A stretch of 64,000 nt of DNA from Salinactinospora qingdaonensis (GCF_039539445.1 NZ_BAABDD010000014.1:62001-126000); one strand, 5' to 3'; shown: positions 43,279 through 52,112, counted from the stretch's first letter. The notes: a model not told the origin generated them from the sequence alone. Numbers and translations: made by a program.

Positions 43279-43307
43279 GTGGGCGCGGCGCTACGGTGCG
43301 CGCCCAC
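43279..43307. terminator. Bidirectional hairpin between convergent genes
   Basis: GTGGGCGCG (43279-43287) pairs perfectly with CGCGCCCAC (43299-43307), 11-base loop, just behind the ThDP gene stop. More GC-rich dyads follow up to 43380, before the minus-strand GntR gene ends. Confidence 0.55.
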
Positions 43308-43402
43308 CCCGCCCACAGCGGGGCGCAGGTGCGCCACAGCGCGCTCGCGGGCGGGCCCGCGCGGGCGAGGCCACCTCGCCTCGGGGCGGGGGTGAGGGGC
43401 GG

Positions 43403-44134
43403 CTACTGCTGGGCGAGCGCGCTCAGCGGGAGCGGGCCGCGCTCCTCAGCCTCGCTGCTCCGGCCGCCCTTGCTGCTTTCCAGGCTGCCCGAGGACAGGA
43501 TCGTGCCCAGCGTGCCGTCGAGGTGCTTGACCAGCACGCTGGCCGCCTTCTCGCCGTCGCGGCGCTGCAACGCCTCCAGCAGCGCCCAGTGCTCCCGGTT
43601 GCCCGAGGCCATGCGCTGGGGCTCGATCTTGAGCGAGTGGGCCACGTAGATGGCGGCGATGTCTTGCACGCTCTTGAGCAGCGACTGGAACCGGGGGGAG
43701 CTGGCGGCGCGCTCCAGCAGCGAGTGGAATTCCCAGTTGAGCTCCACCCACGCCGCGGGGTCCTCCTCGCGGTCCATGCGCTGCTGCAACGCGGTGGCCT
43801 CGCGCAGTTGCTCCTCGGTGATGCGTTGGGCGGCCTTGCGGATGGCCAGCGGCTCCAGCGCCTTGCGGATCTCGTAGATCTCCACCAGTTCGCTGGCGTC
43901 GAGCTCGTGGATGATCGCGCCGCGGTGGGGGTCGAAGACGATCAGCCCGTCGCTGGCCAGATCGCGCAGCGCCTCGCGCACCGGGGTGGTGCTGACCTTG
44001 AGCTGTTCGGCGATGTCAGCTTGGACGAGGCGCGTCCCGCCGGTGAAGGCGCCCCCGATGATGGCGCGACGGAGCGTGTCGCGGACGAACTCGTGTGCCG
44101 TCCGCCGCTCTTCCGCGAATTCGAGCAGGTTCAC
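43403..44134 (-). CDS. GntR-family regulator, FCD type
   Basis: Transcription regulator of 243 residues: winged helix at about 10-75 (AIIGGAFTGGTRLVQADIAE, STTPVREALRDLASDGLI), then the helical FCD domain with metal/ligand residues in the ELNWEFHSLLERAA and NREHWALLEAL regions. The GTG at 44134 is chosen because VNLLEF aligns with the start of the second GntR regulator at 47614; an upstream in-frame start at 44197 exists. FCD regulators usually sense organic acids. It is divergent from the M24/dikinase operon and is its likely regulator. Confidence 0.88.
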   Translation of the reverse strand: MNLLEFAEERRTAHEFVRDTLRRAIIGGAFTGGTRLVQADIAEQLKVSTTPVREALRDLASDGLIVFDPHRGAIIHELDASELVEIYEIRKALEPLAIRKAAQRITEEQLREATALQQRMDREEDPAAWVELNWEFHSLLERAASSPRFQSLLKSVQDIAAIYVAHSLKIEPQRMASGNREHWALLEALQRRDGEKAASVLVKHLDGTLGTILSSGSLESSKGGRSSEAEERGPLPLSALAQQ

Positions 44135-44541
44135 CTTCTCCCCCGCAATCTTCCGGTTACAGAACCGACCAGCAATAGAACTAATTGCAATATACATGAC
44201 GCGGCTCGCCGTATGGGGGAGGAGTGGGAGCGCTCACACCCGGCGTGTCTGCGGCGGGGCCGCTGTGCTGCCCCAAGTCGAGGCCGTGTGGTGTGCCGCC
44301 GTTTTCCGTGGTTTCAGGCGATTTTCGGTTCGCGTTCGACCGGGGAGCCGCGCCGGAGCGCGCATGCAACGGCCCGCCCCCGCTCTCGCCAGCGATGTTT
44401 CCCTATTGAGCACTAGATAAGCGATAGTGCATTATGTATAGTGTCTTATAAAATCGGCGATGCACGGTCGGTGTTCCGGCTGTATCCGACCGACAGGACC
44501 AACCGGCCGCCCCGGCGCGGTCAGGACCCGGAGGAGGAAGC
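44135..44541. other. Divergent control region of GntR and M24 operons
   Basis: 407 bp without a gene. Both sides carry AT-rich stretches: ATTGCAATATACATGA near 44190, and the dyad region at 44410-44450. The intervening 44200-44400 is GC-rich with no recognised feature. Confidence 0.45.
44410..44450 (+). promoter_or_regulatory. Putative GntR/FCD operator and promoter of the M24-dikinase operon
   Basis: GCACTA (44410-44415) and TAGTGC (44425-44430) form an inverted repeat, followed by TATAGT (44437-44442, -10-like) and TCTTATA (44444-44450). GCACTA and TCTTATA also occur in the tct promoter at 36738-36755. It lies about 100 bp before the M24 gene. Confidence 0.5.
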
Positions 44542-45780
44542 GTGAAGGAAGCTTTCGGCGCTCTCAGCACAGACTGGAAAGAGGGCATCAACTGGGACGC
44601 GGTGCGCTCATGGCGACTGCGCCGCGCGCGCGAGGCGATGCACCGCCACGAGTTGGGCGCGATGCTGTGCATGTACGACGAGAACCTGCGCTACATCTCC
44701 TCGACGCTGACCCCGGGCTGGAACCGGCTCAAGCCGGGGCTGCGCTACGGGATTCTGGTGGAGAGCAGGGAACCCATCGTCTATGAGCAGGGCGACATCG
44801 GGCTGCACCTGGAGGTGCACAACCCCTGGATTCCCAAGAGCAACATCCGCCACTCCTATAGCTGGATCAAGGGCGCCGCCGGCCCCGCCGCCGAGCAGCA
44901 GGTCGAGAAGTTCACCCAGGCCCTGCTCAACGACCTCGAAGAGGCCGGGGTGCGCGACAAGCCCATCGGCGTCGACTTCATCGACGTCAACATGATGCGC
45001 GCCTTCGAGCGCGCCGGCATCGAGTGGCGCGACGGCATGACCCCCATGATGGAGGCCCGCGCCGTCAAAAGCCCCGACGAGATCAAGGCCATGCGCATCG
45101 TCGGCGCGATCTGCGACGTGCTCCACTACGAGTTCACCCAGTTCCTCAAACCCGGCCTGACCGAGAACGAGGTCGCCGCCTTCGGCTTCAAATACCTCTA
45201 CGACATCCCCGGCATGGAAGACGTCGAAGACGTCATCGTCTCCTCCGGCCCCAACGCCTGGCCCAACTGGCGCAACTTCTCCGACCGCATCATCCGCCCC
45301 GGTGAACTCGTCATCATCGACTTGGCCGCGCTGACCTGGAACGGCTTCAAATCCTGCGTCTACCGCACCTACTGTGTGGGCGGCAAACCCACCGCCGAGA
45401 TGCAGCGCTACTACGACGAAGCCCACAAGTGGCTATGGGACTCCATCGAGGCCGTCCGCCCCGGCGCCACCACCCGCGACATCGCCTCCAAGTGGCCCTC
45501 GGCCAAGGAAGCCTGGGGCTACGAGGAGGAGGACCAGGCCGCCGCCAACCTGTGGGGCCACGGCCTTGGCCTGGCCCAGTACGACCAGCCCGTCATCTCG
45601 CGCATCTGGTCGCTGGACCACCCCGTGGAGATCCAGGAAGGCATGGTCTTCGCCCTGGAAACCCAACACGGCAAGCTGCACGAGTTCGGCGTGCGCTTGG
45701 AGGAGATGCTCGTGGTCAACGAGGACGGCCCCGAACTGCTCTCCAGCTACAAGCCACACGAGATCATCGCGGTGGACTGA
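44542..45780 (+). CDS. M24-family (Xaa-Pro-peptidase-like) protein with altered metal site
   Basis: Pita-bread-fold protein of 412 residues. The creatinase-type N-domain covers about 1-180 and the M24 catalytic fold the rest. Of the five metal ligands, Asp260 (VIIDLAA), His340 (GHGLGL), Glu373 (FALET) and Glu387 (GVRLEE) are present. The second Asp position, normally in GYxSD, reads GFKSC with Cys272. The usual HExP is QYDQP. It is therefore unlikely to be a normal peptidase. The lyase DddP shows that this fold can gain lyase activity, so a catabolic role in this island is plausible. It is followed two bases later by the dikinase-like gene. Confidence 0.83.
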   Translation: MKEAFGALSTDWKEGINWDAVRSWRLRRAREAMHRHELGAMLCMYDENLRYISSTLTPGWNRLKPGLRYGILVESREPIVYEQGDIGLHLEVHNPWIPKSNIRHSYSWIKGAAGPAAEQQVEKFTQALLNDLEEAGVRDKPIGVDFIDVNMMRAFERAGIEWRDGMTPMMEARAVKSPDEIKAMRIVGAICDVLHYEFTQFLKPGLTENEVAAFGFKYLYDIPGMEDVEDVIVSSGPNAWPNWRNFSDRIIRPGELVIIDLAALTWNGFKSCVYRTYCVGGKPTAEMQRYYDEAHKWLWDSIEAVRPGATTRDIASKWPSAKEAWGYEEEDQAAANLWGHGLGLAQYDQPVISRIWSLDHPVEIQEGMVFALETQHGKLHEFGVRLEEMLVVNEDGPELLSSYKPHEIIAVD

Positions 45781-45781
45781 C

Positions 45782-47461
45782 ATGTCGCTCATCGATCTCG
45801 ACGACGAGGCCGCACTCGACCCGCGCGCGGCCGGCGCCAAGGCGGCCCGGCTCGCCCAGTTGCGCCGCGCCGGCCTGCCCGTCGCGCCCGGGTTCGTCGT
45901 CACCGCCGAGTGTGCGCGCCCCGCTCTGGGCGCGGGCGCCGCCGCCCTCACCGAGGGGGGCAGCGGCGCCGCGCGCCTGGCGGTCATGGCCGAAAAGCTC
46001 GCCCCCGAGCTCGAACGGCACCTGCGTACCGAGATGCGCGGCCGGTTCCACACCGCCATCGTGCGCTCCTCCAGCGAACTGGAGTCGGGCGGGCGCTGGG
46101 CCGGCGCCTTCAGCACCTTCGAGGACGTCACACCCGACGAACTCGACACCGCGGTGCGCGGCGTGTGGGCCTCGACCTTCACCGTCGACGCCGTGGAACG
46201 CTGCGAGCAGGCCGACCTCGACCCCGGCGCCGTCGCCATGGCCGTATTGGTGCAGCCGCAACTGGTCACCGAGTGCGGGGGGCTGGCCAGCGTCAGCCCC
46301 GACGGCGTCGTCGAGGTCGTGGCCACCACCGGCCGGCTGTCCCAACTCACCGCCGGCTGGGACAGCGGCGTGTGCGCCACCGTCACCGCAGAGGGGGAGG
46401 TCGACGTCGACACCGCCGACAGCGGCATCGACGCGGCCGTCTTCGCGCGGGTGGCCCAACTGGCCCGCGACACCTTCGACCGGGTCGGCGACGCCACCAT
46501 CGAGTGGGCCTTCACCGGGGACCAGCCCGTACTGTTGCAGTCCTCCCGCTCGCGCGTGCGCGGCGCCGTCACCGCCGAACCCGTCGCCACCGGCACCGTC
46601 GACCCGCTCGCGCTGCGACTGGCGGTGGGCGCGGCCCACCACCCCGGAACGCTGGGCGCCGAGCTGGTGTTGCCATGGCTGGCCGCCGCCGACACCCCGG
46701 TACGTCCCGGTGTCCCGATGGCGGCCTCGCGCGATCCCCGCACCGACCTGCGCGACGCCCACGACCTGGCGCGCACGCTCACCGAGCGGGCCTGGCGCGA
46801 CACGATGCCCCACGCCGCCGACGTGGCCACCTCTGTGTTGCGCCGGCTACGTGGCAACGAGGGCGGCCGGGCTCTGGGGCGTCTGGCCGCCCTCGCCCCC
46901 GTACCGGGGGAGTGGGGCCAGCGCATCGTCGAACTGCTCCACGGGGTGGCCGTGGCCGCGGTCCAGGCCGGGTTCATCGGCCACACCGGGCATCTGTGGC
47001 GCCACAGCGCCGACGAGATCGCCGGCTGGTTCGAGCGCGGTCACGGCCCTGGCAAGGCGCCCCGCATCGGTCCCGACCCGTGGGAACCCTTCGTTTTCTC
47101 CACGATCTCCACCCAAGGCCCCGCGCTGCCGGGACGCTCGGCCGCCTCGGGCGTGGGCGCCGGACCCGTGATCGTGGTGACCAACCCCCACGACCCCCCG
47201 CCGCTGGGCGGCCGGGAGGTGGTGGTGGCCGAGAGCCCGCTCCCGGGCCTGTCGCCCCTGCTGTGGAGCGCCTCAGCGCTGGTGACCCTCGGCGGCAACC
47301 CGGGCGCCCACGTCTTCGAGGTGGCCACCTCGCTGGGAGTGCCCGCCGTCTTGGGGGTACGCCTGGACAGCGCCGGGCTCTCACTATCCGACCTGGCCGA
47401 ACCCGGCCGGTTCGTCGCCGCGGTCGACGGTGACCGCGCCACGGTGGCGCTCCATGGCTGA
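45782..47461 (+). CDS. Compact PEP-synthase/dikinase-like phosphotransferase
   Basis: Protein of 559 residues. Residues 15-50 (GAKAARLAQLRRAGLPVAPG) and SSSELESGGRWAGAFSTFEDV match the ATP-grasp domain of PEP synthase and rifampin phosphotransferase, and ATIEWAFTGDQPVLLQSS its end. The C-terminus is the swivelling phospho-His domain (LVTLGGNPGAH with His510, then LGVPAVLG). There is no TIM-barrel PEP-binding domain. The middle part (about 270-440) is unlike known partners. It may phosphorylate a small molecule at the expense of ATP, as rifampin phosphotransferase or phenylphosphate synthase do. Coupled to the M24 gene. Confidence 0.8.
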   Translation: MSLIDLDDEAALDPRAAGAKAARLAQLRRAGLPVAPGFVVTAECARPALGAGAAALTEGGSGAARLAVMAEKLAPELERHLRTEMRGRFHTAIVRSSSELESGGRWAGAFSTFEDVTPDELDTAVRGVWASTFTVDAVERCEQADLDPGAVAMAVLVQPQLVTECGGLASVSPDGVVEVVATTGRLSQLTAGWDSGVCATVTAEGEVDVDTADSGIDAAVFARVAQLARDTFDRVGDATIEWAFTGDQPVLLQSSRSRVRGAVTAEPVATGTVDPLALRLAVGAAHHPGTLGAELVLPWLAAADTPVRPGVPMAASRDPRTDLRDAHDLARTLTERAWRDTMPHAADVATSVLRRLRGNEGGRALGRLAALAPVPGEWGQRIVELLHGVAVAAVQAGFIGHTGHLWRHSADEIAGWFERGHGPGKAPRIGPDPWEPFVFSTISTQGPALPGRSAASGVGAGPVIVVTNPHDPPPLGGREVVVAESPLPGLSPLLWSASALVTLGGNPGAHVFEVATSLGVPAVLGVRLDSAGLSLSDLAEPGRFVAAVDGDRATVALHG

Positions 47462-47613
47462 CATGGGGCAATCGTGACCTCGACCGAGGAGGATGGGACA
47501 GTCAGCTATGATGCACGCATTCGCTTATCGATCATGTCTGATCAACGGTAGAATCAGGCTGCGATACAGCCCTGGCAATCGACGAGCACGAGCTTCGGTC
47601 GGCGGTACCCCTG

Positions 47614-48267
47614 TTGGATCTCCTGCGTTACGGTGAGCGGCGAACGACCTACCAGTTCGTTCGCGACACGTTGTCCCGAGCCATCCTGACCGGCCAGGTG
47701 AAGGCGGGCGAGCGACTCGTCCAGGCCGACCTGGCCCGGCAGTTGCGCGTGAGCACGACCCCGGTGCGCGAAGCGCTGCGCGACCTGGCCGCCGAGGGGC
47801 TGATCCGGCTGGACGCCCACCGGGGCGCCGTGGTGCGCGAACTCAGCAAGGACGAGGCCGAGGAAATCTACCGCATCCGCCGGCTGCTGGAGCCCGAGGT
47901 CATGCAGCGGGCGGTGGAGTGGATCTCCGAGGAGGAGATCGAGCAGGCCGCCGAGATCCAGGCGCGCGCCGACGCCGAGGACGACCCCACCCGCTGGGTC
48001 GAGCTGAACCGCCAGTTCCACCGGGTGTTCGTCCAGTCGGCGCACTCGCCGCGACTGGCCGGCATCGTCGAGGCCCTGCAAGGCTCGGCCTCGATGTACA
48101 TCCTGGCCGCCATGCTGCACGGCGGGCGGCGTCTCGACGAAGCCAACAACCAGCACCACCAGATCCTGCAAGCCGTGCGCGACCGCGACGTCGAAGCGGT
48201 GCGCGAGGCGATCCTCAACCACATCCACGGCACGGTCGACGGCGTTCCCGACCTCGGCAAGGAGTAG
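47614..48267 (+). CDS. GntR-family regulator, FCD type, second
   Basis: Regulator of 217 residues, clearly related to the one at 43403 (shared VRDTLSRAIL, RLVQADLA and STTPVREALRDLA). Winged helix at about 10-70 and FCD domain with LNRQFHRVFVQSAH and NNQHHQILQAV. A TTG start without clear ribosome site is used here; a CTG one codon upstream is possible. It lies after the dikinase gene on the same strand and before the cupin and amidohydrolase, whose promoters it may control. Confidence 0.85.
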   Translation: MDLLRYGERRTTYQFVRDTLSRAILTGQVKAGERLVQADLARQLRVSTTPVREALRDLAAEGLIRLDAHRGAVVRELSKDEAEEIYRIRRLLEPEVMQRAVEWISEEEIEQAAEIQARADAEDDPTRWVELNRQFHRVFVQSAHSPRLAGIVEALQGSASMYILAAMLHGGRRLDEANNQHHQILQAVRDRDVEAVREAILNHIHGTVDGVPDLGKE

Positions 48268-48328
48268 CCGGCACGCCGCCTTCGCCCCCACGCCGGGGTG
48301 AGGGGCACGTATACCCGAGTGGCGCCCT

Positions 48329-48495
48329 GGGTTCTGTTTTTTGAAAAGGTCGGCGCGGGCGGGGGCGGGCGGAACAGGGGAGCGTGTCCGCTGTCGCCCC
48401 TACGGGGTGCCGAGATCGCGCAGCGATCGAGGCGCGAGCGGACGACGAACTCCCGCGCACCCCTGACCCCAGCCGTTCGAAAAATAACAACCCAG
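48329..48495 (-). repeat. Dispersed hairpin element, copy H
   Basis: Nearly complete copy: left arm TGGGTTCTGTTTTTTGAAAA, core GTGCCGAGATCGCGCAGCGA at about 48408-48443, right arm CAGCCGTTCGAAAAATAACA. Loop GCA. It lies about 60 bp behind the GntR stop. The AT-rich stretch 48570-48640 that follows is the likely promoter of the cupin gene. Confidence 0.72.
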
Positions 48496-48669
48496 TGCCG
48501 CTCGGGCTCCCCGTGGCTGTCGCGCCACGCTACGGCGGACGTGCGGGCGAGCTAAGGACGACACCTCACCATCGCGTATTAAGCCGACAATATTCGCATA
48601 TTGCTACGCGACTATGCATCGTATAAAATGCAGTGTAATTTGCTGAAGCTTCCCGTGGAGGGACGAACC

Positions 48670-49005
48670 ATGCCGTTCATTCACTTCGACAACGTCGAAA
48701 AGGAATACGTGACCCCCAAGCACTCCACCGCCTACGGCGAGCTGGCCACCGGCCAGTCCATCGAGGTGGGGCGCCTTACCTTCAAAGCCGGCGAGGGGGC
48801 CGAACGCCACCACCACCCCCACGAACAGATCATGGTCGTCATCTCCGGTCGCCTCAGAGTCGACCTTGACGGCGACATCGGCGAACTGGGTCCCGGATCG
48901 GCCTTCCACGCCCTGCCCGATGTGCCCCACCAGGTCACCGCGGTCGAGGACTCTGAGGTCCTCAGTTGCAAGAACGTCATCGACAACAAGGGACACCGGC
49001 AGTAA
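48670..49005 (+). CDS. Small cupin protein, second
   Basis: Single-domain cupin of 111 residues. Motif 1 (GAERHHHPHEQIMVVISG) gives the His-His-Glu metal ligands and motif 2 (GPGSAFHALPDVPHQV) the last His. It resembles the cupin at 35758 in layout, including a C-terminal SCKNVID/SFKNLVD-type strand, so the two are likely paralogues. GGAGGGA precedes the ATG. Function unknown, probably an enzyme or sensor of the catabolic route. Confidence 0.82.
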   Translation: MPFIHFDNVEKEYVTPKHSTAYGELATGQSIEVGRLTFKAGEGAERHHHPHEQIMVVISGRLRVDLDGDIGELGPGSAFHALPDVPHQVTAVEDSEVLSCKNVIDNKGHRQ

Positions 49006-49013
49006 ACAGCCCC

Positions 49014-49178
49014 GGCTAAGGGCCGTTTTCGGACGGGCGACGAGGACAAGTGGGGGCACACGGGGGCGAGCGCCTCCACCGGCGCCCCGCGGGCTGCCGA
49101 GATCGCGAAGTGATCGAGGCACGAGCGAACGAAGAACACCCCCACGGCCCCCAGCCGCCCGAAAAACAACCTAGGGGC
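49014..49178 (-). repeat. Dispersed hairpin element, copy I
   Basis: Copy with left arm AAGGGCCGTTTTCGGACGGG and right arm CAGCCGCCCGAAAAACAACC; core 49093-49129 reads GCTGCCGAGATCGCGAAGTG. The loop is GAA, with one G-T pair in the stem. It starts about 10 bp behind the cupin stop. Confidence 0.72.
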
Positions 49179-49227
49179 CGAGCCTTCCAGTACAGACAGT
49201 CGACGTGGTTGACGCGGTAGAGAGCGG

Positions 49228-50301
49228 GTGCGGGCAATGATTGGGGACACGACGGCCGGGCAGCGGTCAACGGTGCGGCCACCACACGGCGCGACCAGCG
49301 ATCCGGTGGTCGACGCGCACTGCCACATCTTCTGCCAGGCCGCCAAGGACCTGGTCGAGAAGTACTACTCGCAGGAACAGATCCTGCTGAACGACCCCTA
49401 CGACCGCTACGCGGGCCAAGGCACCACGTGCACCAACCGCACGCTATTGCCGGAGTTGCGCCCCAAGATGACCGACCCCGCCCTTCGCGTCGCCGACATG
49501 GACCGCCTGGGCATCGACATCCAAGTGCTCGCCTCGTTCGTCTCCCAGTTCTACTACTGGACCGACCCGGCCCTGGGACACGAACTCGCCCGGCTACAGA
49601 ACCACCGCCTCGCCGAGATGGTCGCCGCCGCCCCCGACCGCTTCACCGCTGTGGGCACCGTGCCCATGCAAGACAGCGAACGCGCCGTGCAAGAACTGGA
49701 CTACGTGGTCCAGACGCTGGGCTTCAAAGGCGTCCAGATCTCCAGCAACATCACCGGCCGCGACCTCGACGACCTACGCTTCCGCCCCTTCTTTCGCCGC
49801 GCCGAAGAACTGGGCGCCGTCGTCTTACTCCACCCCAACGGCTTCACCGACGGCGAGCGCTTCCAGGACTTCTTCCTGATGAACGTCATCGGCAACCCGA
49901 TGGACTCCACCCTCGCCCTCACCCGCCTCATCTTCTCCGGCGCCCTCGCCCAACACCCCGACCTGCGGCTGTGCGTCGTCCACGGCGGCGGCTACCTCCC
50001 CTTCTACAGCGCCCGCATGGACCACGCCTGGCAGGTCCGCCCCGAATGCCGCGAACGCATCGAGCAGCCCCCCAGCACCTACCTGCGCCAGGTCTACTTC
50101 GACACCATGGTCTTCTCCCCCCGCATCCTGGAAAACCTCGTCGAGTTCGCCGGGGTACAACAAGTCCTTCTCGGCACCGACTACCCCTTCGACATGGGCG
50201 AAAGCGACCCGCTCGGCCTCATCGACGGCCTCAGCGCCATCTCCCCCAAAGAACGCGCCGGCATCTGCGGCGGCAACGCCACCACCCTGTTCGGCATTTA
50301 A
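49228..50301 (+). CDS. Amidohydrolase, ACMSD/decarboxylase type
   Basis: Metal-dependent TIM-barrel hydrolase/decarboxylase of 357 residues. His31 and His33 (DAHCHIF), His202 (LHPNG), His252 (VHGGGYLPFY) and Asp318 (GTDYPFDMGE) match the metal and catalytic positions of aminocarboxymuconate-semialdehyde decarboxylase and of gamma-resorcylate or carboxyvanillate decarboxylases. It probably removes CO2 from an aromatic or muconate-type acid, which supports an aromatic substrate for the island. The start may also be the ATG at 49237. Confidence 0.85.
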   Translation: MRAMIGDTTAGQRSTVRPPHGATSDPVVDAHCHIFCQAAKDLVEKYYSQEQILLNDPYDRYAGQGTTCTNRTLLPELRPKMTDPALRVADMDRLGIDIQVLASFVSQFYYWTDPALGHELARLQNHRLAEMVAAAPDRFTAVGTVPMQDSERAVQELDYVVQTLGFKGVQISSNITGRDLDDLRFRPFFRRAEELGAVVLLHPNGFTDGERFQDFFLMNVIGNPMDSTLALTRLIFSGALAQHPDLRLCVVHGGGYLPFYSARMDHAWQVRPECRERIEQPPSTYLRQVYFDTMVFSPRILENLVEFAGVQQVLLGTDYPFDMGESDPLGLIDGLSAISPKERAGICGGNATTLFGI

Positions 50302-50321
50302 CGCACGGGAACCACCCCCCA

Positions 50322-50357
50322 CCCGGTGCCCCCGCAGCGCCCTGCGGGGGCACCGGG
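50322..50357 (+). terminator. Perfect hairpin between amidohydrolase and ThDP genes
   Basis: 16-bp perfect stem (CCCGGTGCCCCCGCAG at 50322-50337 with its complement at 50342-50357) and a 4-base loop, about 20 bp behind the amidohydrolase stop. No T-run follows. Partial terminator or mRNA-stability element. Confidence 0.6.
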
Positions 50358-50417
50358 ACACCCGGCGACCCGTCCCACCCACCGGCGCGCCCGCGCCATG
50401 ACCCCAGGAGGCGACAG

Positions 50418-52112
50418 ATGGCCACAGCGGCGCAGACCATCGTCGAAACCCTCGCCGCCGCCGGCGTCGAAAAAGTCTTCGGCGTCATCGGCACCTCGAC
50501 CATGGACATCGCCGACGCCATCGGCAACGAGCCCCGCCTGGAGTTCGTCAGTGCCCGCCAGGAAGAGGCCGCCGCCCACATGGCCGACGGCTACGCCCGC
50601 GCCACCGGCCGCCTCGGCGTCTGCCTCGCCCACGTCGGCCCCGGCGCGCTGCGCCAGATGTACGGCATCGGTGGCGCGTGGAAGGACGGCGTGCCCATCC
50701 TCGCCCTCACCGGCAACGAGGTCCGCCGCGGCACCGAGGACACGCTGCGCGAGGGCTACCACGTCCTCGACGTCCTCGAACTGCACCGTCCCATCACCAA
50801 GGCCGCCATCCAACTGCGCGACCCCGCCGACGCCGCCTCCACCGTCAACCGCGCCTTGTGGTTGGCCACCTCCGGACGGCCCGGTCCGGTCCTGCTCGAT
50901 CTGCCCAAAGACGTCATCAAACAGGAGTTGCCCGCACGCCCGCGCCGCGTCACCGCCGCGAGCGACCGCGTGCCCGCTGTGCGTACCCCCGCCGCTGATG
51001 ACGACGTGGCTGCCGTCGCCGACCTGCTCGCCGCCGCCACCAAGCCGGCGCTGTTCGTGGGCGCGGGAGCGCTGTGGTCGGGCGCCACCCCGGCCCTGGC
51101 CGAGCTGGCCGAACACCACAACCTGCCCGTGGTCACCACCGACGGCGGGCGCGGCGCCCTCGGCGAGGACCACCCGCTGCACCTCGGCGTCGTCGCCCGC
51201 CAGGCCGGCGACCACTCCGCCAAACGCCTGCTGGCCTCATCTGACCTCGTGATCGTCGTCGGCGCCGCCCTCAGCGACGTGTCCACGTTCGAATGGTCGG
51301 CCTGGCCCGACACCGCCCGTACTGTGCGCGTCGACATCGACCCCGCCGCAGGCCAGCGCGGCGTGCCCGCCGACCGCACCGTCGTCGCCGACGCCCACGG
51401 TTTCCTCACCGCCCTGGGCCGGCGCCTCACCGAGCGGGGCTACCGCTGCGGCCAGGACTGGAGTCGGCCCCGCGCCGACTGGGAGGTGGGCCGGCGCGCC
51501 TACCTCGACCGCGCCGACCAGCCCCACCCCGGCACCGGGGTCAGCCCGTGGCGCCTGGTGCGCGCGCTGGAGCGCCTACTGCCGCGCGAGGCCGTCATCT
51601 CGATCGACTCCGGGTTGCACTCCTTTTTCGGCAAGAAGCTGCGGGTGTTGGAGCCGCGTACCTACATCCGCTCGGCCGGACTGGGCGCCATGGGCTACTC
51701 GTTTCCCGCCCTGTTGGGTGTGGCCGAGGCCGACACCGGCAGCGTCGGGGTGGCGTTTGTCGGTGACGGCTGTCTGGCCATGTGCCTGTCCGAGTTGGAG
51801 ACCGCCGCGCGGCGCGGCTCGCACGTGATCGTCGTGGTCTGCAACGACGCCACCTACTCGTCGCAGTACAACCATCAGCGCCGCCGCTTCGAGGGCCGCG
51901 CGGTGGGCACCGAGTTCACGTTCACCAACTTCGCCGCGGTGGCCCGCGCCCACGGCGTGCGTTCGCACACGGTCAGCTTCGACGACGAGGTCGACGACGC
52001 GCTGGCCGACGCCCTGCGCGAGAAGGCCCCCTGCCTGCTGGATTGCCGCGTCGACCGGGAGGTCGTCCCCGACACCTGGATCGAGGGCAGCGGCGATACT
52101 CGCGTGAAGTAG
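50418..52112 (+). CDS. ThDP-dependent enzyme (POX/ALS superfamily), second
   Basis: Thiamine-diphosphate enzyme of 564 residues. Glu49 (RQEEAAAHMADGYARA) is the cofactor-activating residue; GDG at 449-451 and Asn476-Asp477 complete the Mg-ThDP site. Only moderately similar to the enzyme at 41517, so not a recent duplicate. Like that one it has no small regulatory subunit. Decarboxylation of an aromatic or short 2-oxo acid, or transfer of the resulting aldehyde unit, is plausible. AGGAGG precedes the ATG; a strong terminator follows. Confidence 0.85.
   Translation: MATAAQTIVETLAAAGVEKVFGVIGTSTMDIADAIGNEPRLEFVSARQEEAAAHMADGYARATGRLGVCLAHVGPGALRQMYGIGGAWKDGVPILALTGNEVRRGTEDTLREGYHVLDVLELHRPITKAAIQLRDPADAASTVNRALWLATSGRPGPVLLDLPKDVIKQELPARPRRVTAASDRVPAVRTPAADDDVAAVADLLAAATKPALFVGAGALWSGATPALAELAEHHNLPVVTTDGGRGALGEDHPLHLGVVARQAGDHSAKRLLASSDLVIVVGAALSDVSTFEWSAWPDTARTVRVDIDPAAGQRGVPADRTVVADAHGFLTALGRRLTERGYRCGQDWSRPRADWEVGRRAYLDRADQPHPGTGVSPWRLVRALERLLPREAVISIDSGLHSFFGKKLRVLEPRTYIRSAGLGAMGYSFPALLGVAEADTGSVGVAFVGDGCLAMCLSELETAARRGSHVIVVVCNDATYSSQYNHQRRRFEGRAVGTEFTFTNFAAVARAHGVRSHTVSFDDEVDDALADALREKAPCLLDCRVDREVVPDTWIEGSGDTRVK

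Noticed and set aside
41151..43337. A 728-codon minus-strand frame opposite the first ThDP gene
   Set aside because: Shadow frame of a high-GC gene; the plus strand has ThDP motifs and ribosome site, the minus protein has no recognisable domain.
44542..45780. Functional Xaa-Pro aminopeptidase
   Set aside because: One of the five metal ligands is Cys and the HExP motif is changed; called only by fold.
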